Assembly: GCA_913055215.1 (NCBI GenBank)
Contig: CAJXJP010000004.1
Span: 1-48,612, forward strand
From: an uncultured Candidatus Altimarinota bacterium
GTDB lineage: Bacteria; Patescibacteriota; Gracilibacteria; BD1-5; UBA6164
DNA: 48,612 bases
Direction of reading: 5' to 3'
Position 1 is the stretch's first letter. Each line of letters opens with the position of its first letter. Shown piece after piece: positions 19,063 to 30,394 of this stretch. The notes under the pieces were generated by a model. It did no database searches. It was not told where the DNA came from and saw only the letters and a program-made list of their open reading frames with translations. Both the position numbers and the translations under genes were made by a program.

Positions 19063-20118
19063 TTATTGATTTATTTCAGGTTTATCGAGTGCGAGATTTT
19101 GGAATTCTCCTCAAGCTTCACCTTCTGTAATTTTTAATACATCCTTATCTATTAGTGCAAATTTTTTATTTACTTCATTGTAATGAGAAACTGTAGTTCA
19201 GAGGCTTTTTCACATTTTTTCAAGATAGATTTCATAGGCTTCTAGATGTTTCCCTAGTTTTCAAACTTGTTTTTGAATATCTTTTGCCGCTTCTTCTATT
19301 TGTAGAGCTCTGAGTCATTGCATTACTGTTTGCAAGTATGCATAAAAACTGGTTGGACTGACGATAATAACCTTCTTTTCCTTAAATGCATATTCTATTA
19401 AATCTCATGATGAAAGTGTTCAAACTTTGTTTACGAGTAAGTCATAATACATTCATTCACTTGGTAAAAACATAAATGCAAATTCCATCGTTCCCTCTTC
19501 TGGGTGAATATATTTACTGGTTTCATCAATTCTTTTTTTCAGATCATTACGAAATTCTTTTTCATATATTTCCTTTTCAGTTTTTGTTTCTGCTTCTAGG
19601 ATTCTATTATAATTTTCAAGAGAAAATTTCGAGTCTATTGGAATAATTTTATCTTTTACAAAAATCACAGCGTCAACTATTTCTCCATTTTTAAATCAAT
19701 ATTGAAGTTTATAGTTTTCTGGAGGCATGATATTTTTTAAGGTATTTTCTAAAAAATATTCTCATAAAACTCCTCTTTGTTTCGGATTTTTTAAAATATT
19801 TTCTAATCCTTCAAGTTGTCCTCAAATATCTTTAATTTGTTTATTTGTTTCTTCCAATGAAGATAATTTTTTTGTAATTTCTTCTATTTTTTTTGTCGAT
19901 TCTGAAGAAATTTTTGAATTTGTCGCAAAATTTCTCTGCATATTGTTATTTGATTCTCATAATTTGAGTTCAATCATTTTATTCATATGCAAAATTTGAT
20001 CTTGTAACATTTTTAATTCTCAAGAATTTGATTTTGATTCTGTTTTTCTTGAAAGAAGGTAAAAAATAACTCCTATCAAAAAAGTAACCAAGATAATTAA
20101 TTTTACTTCTAAGGACAT
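19063..20118 (-). CDS. rmuC: DNA recombination protein RmuC
   Basis: RmuC-family protein, 351 residues, associated with limiting DNA inversions/recombination; probably nuclease-related. One N-terminal membrane anchor (VKLIILVTFLIGVIFYLL, residues 4-21), then a coiled coil to about residue 95, then the RmuC domain: GVLGEYFLENTLKNI, IDSKFSLENY, KYIHPEEGTMEFAFMFLPSEG and VSPTSFYAYLQTV. Several glycines (KLGESN, GLRALQ context) are TGA. The start ATG 20118 lacks SD. ruvA lies just upstream on the same strand with 54 bp between, forming a recombination pair. Confidence 0.92.
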
Positions 20119-20172
20119 ATCTAAACTTTTTTATAAATAAATTTTTAAAATTTTATTATTTTTTCGCAATAA

Positions 20173-20766
20173 TTAACTTAACTCACGTATTACAAATGGA
20201 ATAATAGTTCCTGCATCTGCATATTCTTCTGGAAGGTTTTTCAAAATTCATTCAACTTGTTTTGAATCATATCCCATATTCACTAAAGTATCAAGAATAG
20301 ATTGAAATAAATTTTGTTCGATTGTTACCTTTCAATTTTGTTTTTCCTCAGTTTGAGTTACTGAAATTCAGAAGTCTTTATCTTTCATTTCAATGACAAT
20401 TTTTTCTGCCATTTTTTTTCAAATTCATTTTACCGATTCAATAGTTTTATTATCTTGATCAGCTAATGCTTGTACCAATCTATCTAAGCCAAGAGAAAGT
20501 ATTTGCATAGCAACCTTTCCTCAGATTCCAGAAATCTTAATTAATTCTGTAAAAACTTTTTTTTCAGATTTTTCTAAAAAACCAAATAAACTTTGATTAT
20601 TTTCAGTAATATGCTGATAAATATACATTTTAACATTTTCTTCCAATGCTAATCTTGTATATGTTCCTTCGTGTATTCCAACTCCGTAACCAACTCATCA
20701 TGATGTAAGAATAGTCATTTCATGAAAATCTAAATCAAGCACACTTCCTTCTAGGTATTGAATCAT
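20173..20766 (-). CDS. ruvA: Holliday junction branch-migration subunit RuvA
   Basis: RuvA binds four-way junctions and loads the RuvB motor. The 197-residue protein has the N-terminal OB-like domain (MIQYLEGSVLDLD; SGGVGYGV), helix-hairpin-helix motifs ELIKISGIGGKVAMQIL and SVKGIGKKMAEKIV, and a C-terminal three-helix domain (LVNMGYDSKQVEGIL) that contacts RuvB. Several glycines in the HhH loops are TGA. The start ATG 20766 lacks SD. ruvB is not in the window; rmuC follows. Confidence 0.95.
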
Positions 20767-20814
20767 ATTTGAAAAATATTAAAATATTATACTCAAAGTA
20801 TATAAAATATATAT

Positions 20815-20851
20815 AAAAAAGTCAAAAAGCTTTTCGCTTTTTGACTTTTTT
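20815..20851. terminator. Terminator after pilin-like gene
   Basis: AAAAAAGTCAAAAAGC / GCTTTTTGACTTTTTT with loop TTTTC; 8 nt after the stop at 20859. Confidence 0.85.
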
Positions 20852-20858
20852 CTCATTT

Positions 20859-21596
20859 TTAATTTTCAGATACTGTTTTTGTTGGATCCTCACAAGAAAC
20901 TCCTCCAGTATCCTTAGTTCTACAATATTTTCATCCTGAAGCCTTTAGTTGCCCAAGAATAGGAGCTAAACTTCCAGTTGAAACTTTTTCTGAATATGTT
21001 AAATGTGCAATATATTCAGTTCATGCAGGAAGTGCAGCAACATCTAATGGATTACTTATTCATGTTATTTCTTGAATTGGTTTATTGAGATCTAAATCTG
21101 CCGCTCCTGTAAGAACACCCAATTTTCTTCCTGTTGGATATGCAAATCTAATATCATAATCCGTTGCGAAAGAATCAGATATAGTTTCCAATGCAACTGG
21201 TGTACTTGGTTTTTCTTCTAAAAGTGTTAAAAGTTGATAATATTTCTTATTACTTGTCATATAATATGTGAAATATTTTCAATCTCCTGGATCAGTTCAT
21301 TCTTTTGAATATTGAATTGTATCTAATATATCTTGTCCTAAAACTCATTGATACGCTAACACTGTCGCACCTGACATAATTTTAATCGCTTCATCAGGTA
21401 CTGGCAATCTTCTATTTGCTGAATACATTGTTAACCCGTTACTCATCCCTTCTAATTGTGCTTTTCTATTTGTATCTCTCACTCAAGTGATGTATGAACT
21501 ATAACTCACAAATCACACAGCAGAAAGAATTGATAATATAGTTACTACTACCAATAATTCTACTAATGTAAATGCTGATTTTTTGAAAATTTTCAT
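20859..21596 (-). CDS. Type IV pilin-like protein, 245 aa
   Basis: The N-terminus MKIFKKSAFTLVELLVVVTILS is a prepilin signal: short basic leader, cleavage before Phe, Glu at +5 and one hydrophobic helix. Cleavage would be after Ala rather than the usual Gly. The rest is a periplasmic/surface head containing TGA glycines (for example in SGATVLAYQGVLGQD, EGTDPGDWKYF) and a possible disulfide pair (KYCRTKDTGGVSCED). It differs from the three pilins at 38.6-40.6 kb and may be a minor pilin or a pseudopilin. Divergent from secA. Confidence 0.85.
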
Positions 21597-21798
21597 TATT
21601 TTTTCTTAAAATTAATCTCTTGACAAATTGTATAAAGAAACCCGAAAAAAACAATCAATTTTGCTTGACCTAAGATATATGTGTTTTTTGATTTACAAAT
21701 AATGTTGCTTATGGCAAAGTGAACGAAAAACTTTTTTTGAAAATCTGTTTTTTTGAATATAATCTCTTGGTTTTAAATTGTTATATAAGAAAGAAACT

Positions 21799-24432
21799 AT
21801 GATAGATCAAATAATAAAGTCAATTTTTGGTGACCCTAGCGAAAAGAGAGTGAAAGAAATTTCAAAAATTATATCAAATATTCATCAAGCAGAAGTTCAG
21901 TTTGAAAACTATACTCTTGATGACGTAAAAATGAAAACTGCTGAATTTAAAAGCATGTTTGAATGACTAGATTTTCAAAATGCAGAAGATTCTGCAAAAA
22001 TTTCTAGTATTTTAGAAGACATCAAAGTTGATGCTTTTGCATTAGTAAAAACAACTTGTAAACTTATTTCTGGACAAACATTTGAATTATCAGATGGGAG
22101 AAGTGTTACATGGAACATGATTCCATACGATGTTCAACTTATTGGTGGACTGTCGATTCATTCAGGATCAATTTCAGAAATGAAAACTGGTGAAGGGAAA
22201 ACATTAGTAGCAACACTTCCTTCATATTTAAATGCCCTAACAGGAAACACAGTTCATGTTGTAACTGTAAATGATTACCTAGCAAAAAGAGATTCTGAAG
22301 AAATGGGAATTCTTTATAATGCCCTTGGTTTAACTGTAGGTATGGTTTATAGCAATCAAGCAAAAGAAGAAAAAAAATCAGCATATGACTCAGATATCGT
22401 CTATGCAACAAATAATGAACTTGGGTTTGATTACCTAAGAGATAACATGGTTGTTAAAAGTGAAAATAAAGTTCAATCAAAATTATTTTTTGCTGTTATT
22501 GATGAAGTAGATTCAATTCTTGTTGATGAAGCAAGAACTCCTTTGATTATTTCAATGCCAGACAACGAACCGACAAGTAAATATGAAAAATTTGCTGTTT
22601 TAGCAAAAAATTTAGAAAAAGGACAAGATTATAAAGTAGATGAAAAACAAAAAACTGCTACTCTAACAGAAGCAGGGATTGAAAAAATCGAAAAACTTCT
22701 ACATATTGATAATATCTATGTTTCTGCTCATTATAATGATCTACATCACATAGAAAATTCTCTAAAAGCAATGGCTGTTTACCATAAAGATAAAGATTAC
22801 CTAGTAAATGGTGATGATGTTATGATTATCGATGAACATACTGGGAGAGTATTAGCCGGAAGAAGATATTCTGAAGGATTACACCAAGCAATCGAAGCAA
22901 AAGAATGAGTACAAATTCAACAAGAATCAAAAACTCTTGCTTCAATTACATTTCAAAATTATTTTAGAATGTATTGGAAACTTGCTGGGATGACTGGTAC
23001 TGCAAAAACAGAAGAAGAAGAATTTTATAAAGTATATGGTTTAGAAACTCTTGTTATTCCTACAAACAAACCTATTGCTAGAAAAGATGAAAAAGATTTA
23101 CTTTTTAAAAACGAAAAAGGTAAATTTGATTATGTAGTAGATCTTATTAAAGAATTACATGAATCTGGACAACCAATTTTAGTTGGGACTGTTTCAGTAG
23201 AAAAATCAGAATATTTAAGTGAAAGATTAAAAAAAGAAAATGTTCCACATAAAGTTCTTAATGCAAAACACCACGAACAAGAAGCTGAAATTGTAGCTGA
23301 AGCTGGTCAAAAATGAGCAATTACTATTGCAACAAACATGGCAGGGAGAGGGACAGATATTAAGCTTGGTGAAGGAGTTTGCGAACTTGGAGGTCTTATT
23401 ATTCTTGGAACTGAAAAACATGAAACAAGAAGAATCGATAACCAACTAAGAGGTCGTGCATGAAGACAAGGTGATCCTGGAATGACGCAATTCCTTATTT
23501 CACCAAACGATGAAATTATGAGAATATTTGGTGGTGATAAAATTTTCGGAGTATTTAATTCTCCAATGTTTGATTCCCTTCCAGATAATGAACCACTGAG
23601 TCAAAGTTCAATGCTTACAAGAAAAGTTGAAGGCGTTCAAAAACAAGTTGAAGGACATAACTTTGATGTTAGAAAACATATTTTAGAATATGATGATGTT
23701 ATCAATAAACACAGAGGAATTATATATCAAAAAAGAAATAAAATTCTAAATAGTGAAAATATTGATGAAGATGTACATGCTTTAATTATTTCTCAAATTA
23801 CAGAATTTGTATTAGCAGAAGTTACTAGAGCTGGTGAGGATCTCAATAAAGAAAAACTCATTAAAAAAGTGAATACTTTTGTCGGAAAACAAATTATTGA
23901 TGACACCATTGAACATGATGATATTTTCGGTATTGAAGATACTCAAAAACTTGCAGAATATATTGCAAAAATTGCTTCTGATGAATTATACACAGTTAAA
24001 GAACAAGCTGCAGACAAAGAAGAATTCTATGAATTAGAAAGAAGAATTATGCTTCAGTCAATTGATGAATTATGGATGAGACATATTGATTCAATGAGTA
24101 GATTAAGAGAAGAAGTAGCCTTTGAAGGTTATGCTCAAAAAAATCCACTTGTTGTATATAAAGAAAAAGCGTACTTAAAATTTACAAATCTCATGCATGA
24201 GTTAGAATATAAAGTATTAAAAGCAATGTTCTCAGTAAAAGCTGTTTCTGAAGTTGAAGCAGTTGAATTAAATCAATCAGACTTCCAAGACAACGAAAAA
24301 GAATTGGAAAATCTTCTTGATAACTTCAATGCTCCTGCTCAAAAAGCACAATGACAATCAAATCCTCTTTTTGCTCAACCAAGTCAAGCTCCTAAAAATA
24401 AAGGTGCTGATGAAACAAGAATGAGAGTATAA
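21799..24432 (+). CDS. secA: Preprotein translocase ATPase SecA
   Basis: Motor of Sec export, 877 residues. Walker [15 protein letters not shown] begins at residue 128; then [12 protein letters not shown], the DEVD-like [17 protein letters not shown], the preprotein cross-linking domain, [26 protein letters not shown] and the arginine-finger region LRGRAGRQGDPG (one Gly is TGA). The scaffold and wing domains follow to about residue 820. The C-terminal zinc-binding tail (CxCxnCC) is missing: the protein ends [12 protein letters not shown] choose ATG 21799 over the TTG at 21778. A strong terminator follows. Confidence 0.96.
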
Positions 24433-24438
24433 AAAATA

Positions 24439-24470
24439 AAAAACTAGAAAAATTAATTTTTCTAGTTTTT
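24439..24470. terminator. secA terminator
   Basis: AAAAACTAGAAAAATT / AATTTTTCTAGTTTTT, 6 nt after the secA stop. Confidence 0.8.
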
Positions 24471-24579
24471 TATTTTCCAATTATTTTTTGAATTCGTCAA
24501 AGTATTTTTTTGGGTTTTTTCGCAAAAGTATGGTACTATACTAAGGAATAACAAAATTAATTATTAAACCTAAATATTT

Positions 24580-27519
24580 ATGTTTGATCCATCGAAACTC
24601 GACTTAGAAATAGACGATGAAAACAAAAATACTTCTGAAGAAACTAATTCTCCAGAAGAAGCTTCAAATTCAGCTACTGCAAAGGATAATATTGCAGAGA
24701 AAAAAGAAATAATAATTGAAGAAAAAGAAGAAATTAAAGAAACTCCTAATCCAGAAGTTGAAACTATTGATCCCCTATCAAGTATTCCCTCACCAGAAAA
24801 AACTGAAAATTTAGTTGAGGATATTCTTATTACTTTGCCACCAAAAGAAGCAAAAAATGAAGATAAAGAATACGGTAGAGACAACGAACATAGTTATGAT
24901 AAAAAAGATATCTTAGCTCAAGTCGAAGCTGAAGAAATCAATAAGGTTACAGAAGAACAAAAAGTAATATTCGATATAAATATCACTAAAATAGAAGATC
25001 TCCTTAATCCACTTCAAGAAAAAGAATATGATTTTGTAACGGTCGAACCAAACGAAGACTTAGTAAAAATTATTTATAGAAAAGATAAAGTTATTGTAGA
25101 GGAAAAAAATATTAAATATCCTACTTATAGCCAACTTCTTTTAAAAATTAAAAGTGCTGGAAAATTAAAAATCGAAGAAACTTCAAAATCCCAAGAAGGT
25201 AAAACTGAAATAAATTTACAAAAAAAAGTATTTCAACTGCTTATAAAAACTGCAGCGAGTGATTTTTGAGAAAAAATATTCTTAAAAATTGTTGAAAAAA
25301 AATGAGTAACCGCAAAAAAAGAAAAAAAAGCAATTTCTTTCTGACAAATATTTGGATTCCTTTGAGCTGGGCTTATTAGTGTTTTAGTTATTGGTGGAGC
25401 ATTTTTATGATTTGTTTTACTTAATGCAAATAATGTTGCTGATCTAACATTTTTTCAAAACTTATGAATCGATGTAGGAAGCATCAAAGATTTTGTTTGA
25501 AATTTGGTAAATGTTGTCTTTGCTTCGATTTTGTTTATCGAAGTTGTATTTCTGATGACTTTCACGTTTAAAGCTGTTTTAACAAAAAAAGAATATAAAC
25601 AAAAGAAAATTGGACGTATCGTTCTCTCTGTATTTTTTCTTATTTTGATGCTTATATCAGCATTTTTATGGCTTACTCTCAGTAAGAAAATCAATACCTT
25701 AAAATGATTAAATTACTGAAAAATTGAGTATTTTGATAATTCGAAATATCTGAGTCCTCTCTTTGGAGAATCTGGGTCAATAATTAATCCTAAAGCTAAA
25801 TTAATCTGACCAATCACTGTTCGTTTTAATATCGAACAATTTATGAAAAAATTAAAAGAAGATCAATGATTTAAACCTTCAACTATTATCTGGGAATTTG
25901 ATTGAGAAGAAATTGAAAAACCAGCAGAAGAATATGGGTTTATCAAAGAATTTAATGAAAAAGGTCTTCACGAGATTAAAATTAAAATTTCATGAACAAA
26001 TATAAACGATGAAGCAGAAGTCATTGAAAAAGTAATCGCAAATTTTGATATTGCACATATGGTAAATATTAAAGAAAACCCTATTTCTAATGGTTGAAGT
26101 ATTTTTGATTTTGATGCTTCTCAATTAAAAAACTTAGGGAAAATTAAATGGTATTACCTCCCTTCTCTTGATGGAAAAACACAATCAGAACAAAATGAAT
26201 TAATGAGTAAAGCTCTTTCAAAAGAAGTTTTACAATCATATTTATTTACAAGTAAACCTATTTTTGATAAAGAATCTCTTCTTGCAATGAAAATAGTAAA
26301 TAGTAAAGAAGAAGAAAAATCAGATTTTGACAAGATTTTCATACTACAAAAAGATGTAGCAGAATGAGCTACTGCTTCGATTGAAGCAAAACAATCAATT
26401 ATTAATGAATTAGAATATACATTTACGGCAAAAGACATTGAAACAATGCTCGGAAACGGATATGTTGAATCATTCAAATGGATTATAGATGAAACAGAAG
26501 ACATTCTTACCGCTGATCAAAGCGAATTAGAAAAATCTTCAAAATACGTTCATGAATTTAAAAGTTATGGGAAACATGATATAAGCCTATATATTACAGA
26601 TTCTCGTGGGAATACAGAAAAAATTACTTCAACCATTGATATTCCAAAAAGATTAAAATTAAAGAATAATTTATCTTTTTCAGTAAACAATGAAACTTTT
26701 GAAGAAGTGAGATACGAAGAAAAAGTACATGAATATTTTATCGATGAAATTTGAGTTCCAACAAGCTTAAAAATTGATGCAAAAAAAATTCGTAGTTCTA
26801 ACCTTCTATATCGTCTTTCACAAGTAACTTGGGATATAGATTCAGATGGTGATATTGATAAAAAATGAAAAGATACTGAAATCGAACTCAATAAAGAAGG
26901 TAATCATATCGTTACTGTAAACTATAGATTTGAGCACAGAAGAATTTCAGATGATAAAATCGATATTCAAGAAAAAATCTATATAGAATGAATAAAAAAA
27001 GAGGCTCAAATGAGATTTGAAATAACAAAAGAAAGTAATTATGCCCCGGTCATAGTAGGTTTTGATGCTTCAAAATCACAAGTTAAAAATGAAGATATTG
27101 TAAAATTTGTTTGGGATTACTGAGATGGAACACCAATCGATCAAAGAGATGCTGTTGTTCCTGGTCATAAATATAATAAACCTGGAGAATATTTAGTAAA
27201 AGTAACTGCGGTTACTGAAAGTGGGAAAAAATATTCTGCACAAAAAAAATTAATTCTCAACCCAAAACCGCAAACAGCAACTATTACCACAAGCTTGAAA
27301 AAAGCAAGCACTGGCCAATGAATAGATTTCTTCTCAACAGAGTCTGAATGAAATATTGTTGCATACTATTGGGAATTTGGAGATGGATCAATTTCGACAA
27401 AAGCAAATCCAACTCATTATTATCAAAAATCATGAGAATATGAAGTTAAACTTCGCTTAGATTTCGCAAATAATAATATTATTACTGATAAAATGAAAAT
27501 TAATATTATTGAAGATTAA
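24580..27519 (+). CDS. PKD-domain membrane protein, 979 aa
   Basis: Layout: an acidic, low-complexity N-terminus (1-135), a folded part to about 235, two or three membrane helices (about 255-285, 308-335 and 345-368), then a long extracytoplasmic region. Two PKD domains stand at the C-terminus, with VWDYGDGTPIDQRD and YYWEFGDGSIST as core motifs and HKYNKPGEYLVKV and HYYQKSGEYEVKL as closing strands; earlier IIWEFDGEE and VTWDIDSDGDID look like degenerate repeats of the same fold, the latter with a Ca-like Asp cluster. Many glycines are TGA. Probably a cell-surface or adhesion/scaffold protein (inference). Stands alone between secA and htpG. Confidence 0.85.
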
Positions 27520-27526
27520 TATAAAC

Positions 27527-27559
27527 AAAAAAAGAACCGACACAGTCGGTTCTTTTTTT
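27527..27559. terminator. Bidirectional terminator, PKD gene/htpG
   Basis: AAAAAGAACCGAC / GTCGGTTCTTTTT with loop ACA, between converging stops at 27519 and 27561. Confidence 0.9.
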
Positions 27560-27560
27560 A

Positions 27561-29450
27561 TTATTTAATATATTCTCCTGCAAATTTATTAAGTGTGTTA
27601 ATAAATTCTGGCATATTATCAATTTCTCCTCATTCTAATAAAACTGCTTGATTATAAGCATATTTCATCATTTCAGATAATTTTTCTGATTTTAAATCTT
27701 TTGTAAATTCACTTTTCATTGCTGAAACAAGAGAGTTATTTGGATTTAATTCAAGAATTCTTTTTTGAGTTGGAACTTCTTGTCACATAGCTTTCATCAT
27801 TTTTTCCATTTGTGGATCAATTCCATTTGTTGGAGTTTTTAATGCTCCAAGCGCTGAACCAAGATTTTCGTTTAATTCGACTTTTTCAATAATATCTGAT
27901 CCAATGGTATTTTTAGATAATTCTAAGAAATCTGAAAAATCTTTTTTTAATTCTTCCTCTTTTTTTGTTTCTTCTTCTGTTTTTTCTTTTAACTTTACTT
28001 CATCTGAAGTTGCTGAAACCATTTTATGTCCTGCAAACTCATTTAAAACTTGAAGAACAAAATGATCTACTGGTTCAGTGAATAATAAAACGTCTACATT
28101 ATTTTCTTTGAATTGAGCCAAGTATGGACTAGCTAAAACTTCCGCTTTTGATTTCCCTGCGATAAAGTAGATTTCTTTTTTTTCTTTATCCGCTAATTGT
28201 TCGATATATTCATCTAAAGAAAGTGTTTTTCCGTCCAATGTGTCAAATTTTACTAATCCTGCAATTTCTTCTCTGTTTTCTGATTCATAGTAAATTCCTT
28301 CTTTTATAAGGTTTGAATAATTTTTTAAGAAAACATCATAATTCTCAGAATTATTTTTCATATTTTTCTTTAACTCTGCAATAACCTTCTTCACTAAACC
28401 TTTTTTAATTTTTTCTAGTGTTGTATGTGATTGTAGCAGCTCTCTAGAAACATTTAGAGGAATATCTGATGTTTCTACTACCCCGTGTAAAAATCTCATC
28501 CAAACTGGAAATAAATCTTTACAGTTTTCAAGAATAAGTACATTTTTCACATAAAGTTTTGGTCCAAATTCTTTATTTGGATCATCCATATTCACAAACA
28601 TATTTTTTTCTTTTGGAATATAGAGCAGTGATTTATAACTTACAATTCATTCAACATTATTATGAATATGACTTAATGGTTCTTTAAAATCCATTGAAAG
28701 AGTTTTATAAAACTCAGTATATTCTTCTTTAGAAACAGAAGTTTTTGACTTAGTCCAAATAGATTTCATATCATTTAATTGTTCTATTTTCGATCCAGTT
28801 ACTTTTCCTTCCTCATCTTTTTCTTCTACTTCCATAGAAATTGGTAATGCAACGTAGTTTGAATATTTTTTAATTAATTCACGAATTTTCCATTCTTGGA
28901 TAAGTTCAACATTTGCTTCATCAATAAATAGTGTGAGTTTTGTCCCTCTTGTCGTTTTTGTTCCTTCTGATACTTCATATGCTGATTTTCCATCAGAAAC
29001 CCATTTAAATGATTTTTCAGAATCATTTGATTTTGTTTCAACTTCAACTTTATCAGCTACCATAAATGCAGAATAAAACCCTACACCAAATTGACCAATA
29101 AGGTTATTATCAGCATTTTCTTTCGCTTTTTGAAGTTTTTCAATAAAATCTTTTGTTCCAGATTTTGCGATAGTACCTAAGTTTTTATGTAATTCATCTT
29201 CTGTCATACCAACACCATTATCTTCTATAACAAGAGTGTTGTTTTCTTCATTTCTTTCTAATTTAATTGAGAATTCAGAATCTTCTCATAAATAATTCGT
29301 ATCTGTAAGCGATTTTATTCTTGCTTTATCAATCGCATCATTTGCATTAGAAATCAATTCTCTTAAGAAAATTTCTTTATTAGAATAAATCGAATGTGTT
29401 AATAATTCTAATACTTTTCCAGTTTCTGCTTCAAAATTATGAGTTGTCAT
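27561..29450 (-). CDS. htpG: Molecular chaperone HtpG (Hsp90)
   Basis: ATP-dependent chaperone, 629 residues, full length. GHKL ATPase motifs: [54 protein letters not shown] and [10 protein letters not shown]. The middle domain contains [15 protein letters not shown] and the C-terminal dimer domain ends EYIK. The family usually has SNASDA where this has SNANDA. TGA is rare in it, as in the other abundant proteins here. The start ATG 29450 has no SD. Confidence 0.96.
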
Positions 29451-29563
29451 ATTTTTTTGCATTAAAAATTAAATTTGTTTTGTTTTTAAATAAGCACCTA
29501 AATATATTAGGTGCTAAAATAATACATTTTTTTCTGAATTTTGCAAAATATTTTAAAAAAAGA

Positions 29564-29590
29564 AAAGAGGCTGAATTTTTCAGCCTCTTT
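29564..29590 (-). terminator. Terminator of orphan membrane gene
   Basis: AAAGAGGCTG / CAGCCTCTTT with loop of seven, 8 nt after the TAA at 29599, followed by T-rich DNA on the minus strand. Confidence 0.8.
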
Positions 29591-29598
29591 AATTAGAT

Positions 29599-30021
29599 TT
29601 ACATATCTAATACGAGTCTATTGTCGACTACCCTATCCATATAATTCCAAAATCCCGATTTCCACATAAAGTAAAAATATGCATTTAAGATGAATACAGT
29701 AGCAAAAATACCAATATTTAAATCTCCTTTATTTCCCTCAACAAGTAAAACAATAATTGAAAGTATTGCGTTAAACCCAATCAAGTATCGTTGCGTTTTC
29801 CAAAAAAAGACATATTCCAAACTTCTAAATCGACAGTAAACAAAAAACTTACTGTCCATCAGGAAAATTCCCAGAAAAAATCCTAAATATAAACATGCAA
29901 ATGTGACAGATTCCCAAGGATACATAATTAGATTTATTATAGCTGCAGATAGCGCTATAAATGTAATTTTTCTAGTTTTCCGAAGCCATTTTACATCTTC
30001 ATCCGTTACAACTTTATGCAT
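29599..30021 (-). CDS. Orphan four-helix membrane protein, SD-preceded, no UGA
   Basis: 140 residues with four hydrophobic helices (about 19-37, 39-57, 80-97 and 103-121) and a basic N-terminus (WLRKTRK). The start ATG 30021 has AAGGA 6 nt upstream (complement of 30028-30032). It has no in-frame UGA; all seven glycines are GGN, unlike the native membrane proteins of this window, which use TGA freely. Arginine codons are mixed (AGA, AGG, CGA, CGG). A TTGACT hexamer near 30076-30081 could be its promoter. Own terminator. No family recognised. Confidence 0.7.
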   Translation of the reverse strand: MHKVVTDEDVKWLRKTRKITFIALSAAIINLIMYPWESVTFACLYLGFFLGIFLMDSKFFVYCRFRSLEYVFFWKTQRYLIGFNAILSIIVLLVEGNKGDLNIGIFATVFILNAYFYFMWKSGFWNYMDRVVDNRLVLDM

Positions 30022-30160
30022 ACCTTTTCCTTTTTTTATAAGACATACTATAATAAAGTAGTATATTTTTTATAATAGTCAAATATTAACTTAAGAATTA
30101 ATGAAGATTTTCTTTAGATAGAACTATATAATGTAAATATTACTTTTTAATGCAAAAATC

Positions 30161-30367
30161 ATGAAAGTACTCCATATGATTAGTTTTATACTCTTGGCTA
30201 TAGGTTGACTGAATTGGTGACTTGTAGGAATATTTGACTTCAATCTTGTTACATTCCTTTTTTGAGAAATGAGCATGTTAAGTAAAATTGTCTATATTCT
30301 TGTTTGAGCATCTGCAGTTTTTGAAATTATTTTTCATCCCATGATCTGCAAAGCGTGTAAAAAATAA
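30161..30367 (+). CDS. DUF378-like small membrane protein
   Basis: 68 residues, two membrane helices, with the family pattern LLAIGGLNWGLVGIFDFNLV followed by LSKIVYILVGASAVFEI. The function of the family is not known. Glycines in GGLN, FGEM and LVGAS are TGA. It ends in CKACKK, a cysteine pair at the cytoplasmic or outer face. ATG 30161 is preceded by A-rich DNA without SD. Its 3' end meets a bidirectional terminator. Confidence 0.8.
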
Positions 30368-30394
30368 AAACTCTCGTAAAACGAGAGTTTTTTT
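30366..30394. terminator. Bidirectional terminator
   Basis: AAAAACTCTCGT / ACGAGAGTTTTT with loop AAA (30366-30392), at the shared end of the DUF378-like gene and the gene that stops at 30393. Confidence 0.85.

Noticed and set aside
18426-19130. Annotating the orphan gene with the UGA=Gly extension to 19130
   Set aside because: The extension crosses a bidirectional terminator and lies antisense in rmuC; the gene's other features are those of standard-code genes.
1419-30021. Explanation of the five orphan genes as assembly chimeras
   Set aside because: They sit at five separate places, each between intact native genes and one sharing a bidirectional terminator with a native gene, which repeated misassembly would not readily produce. 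Read mapping would settle it.
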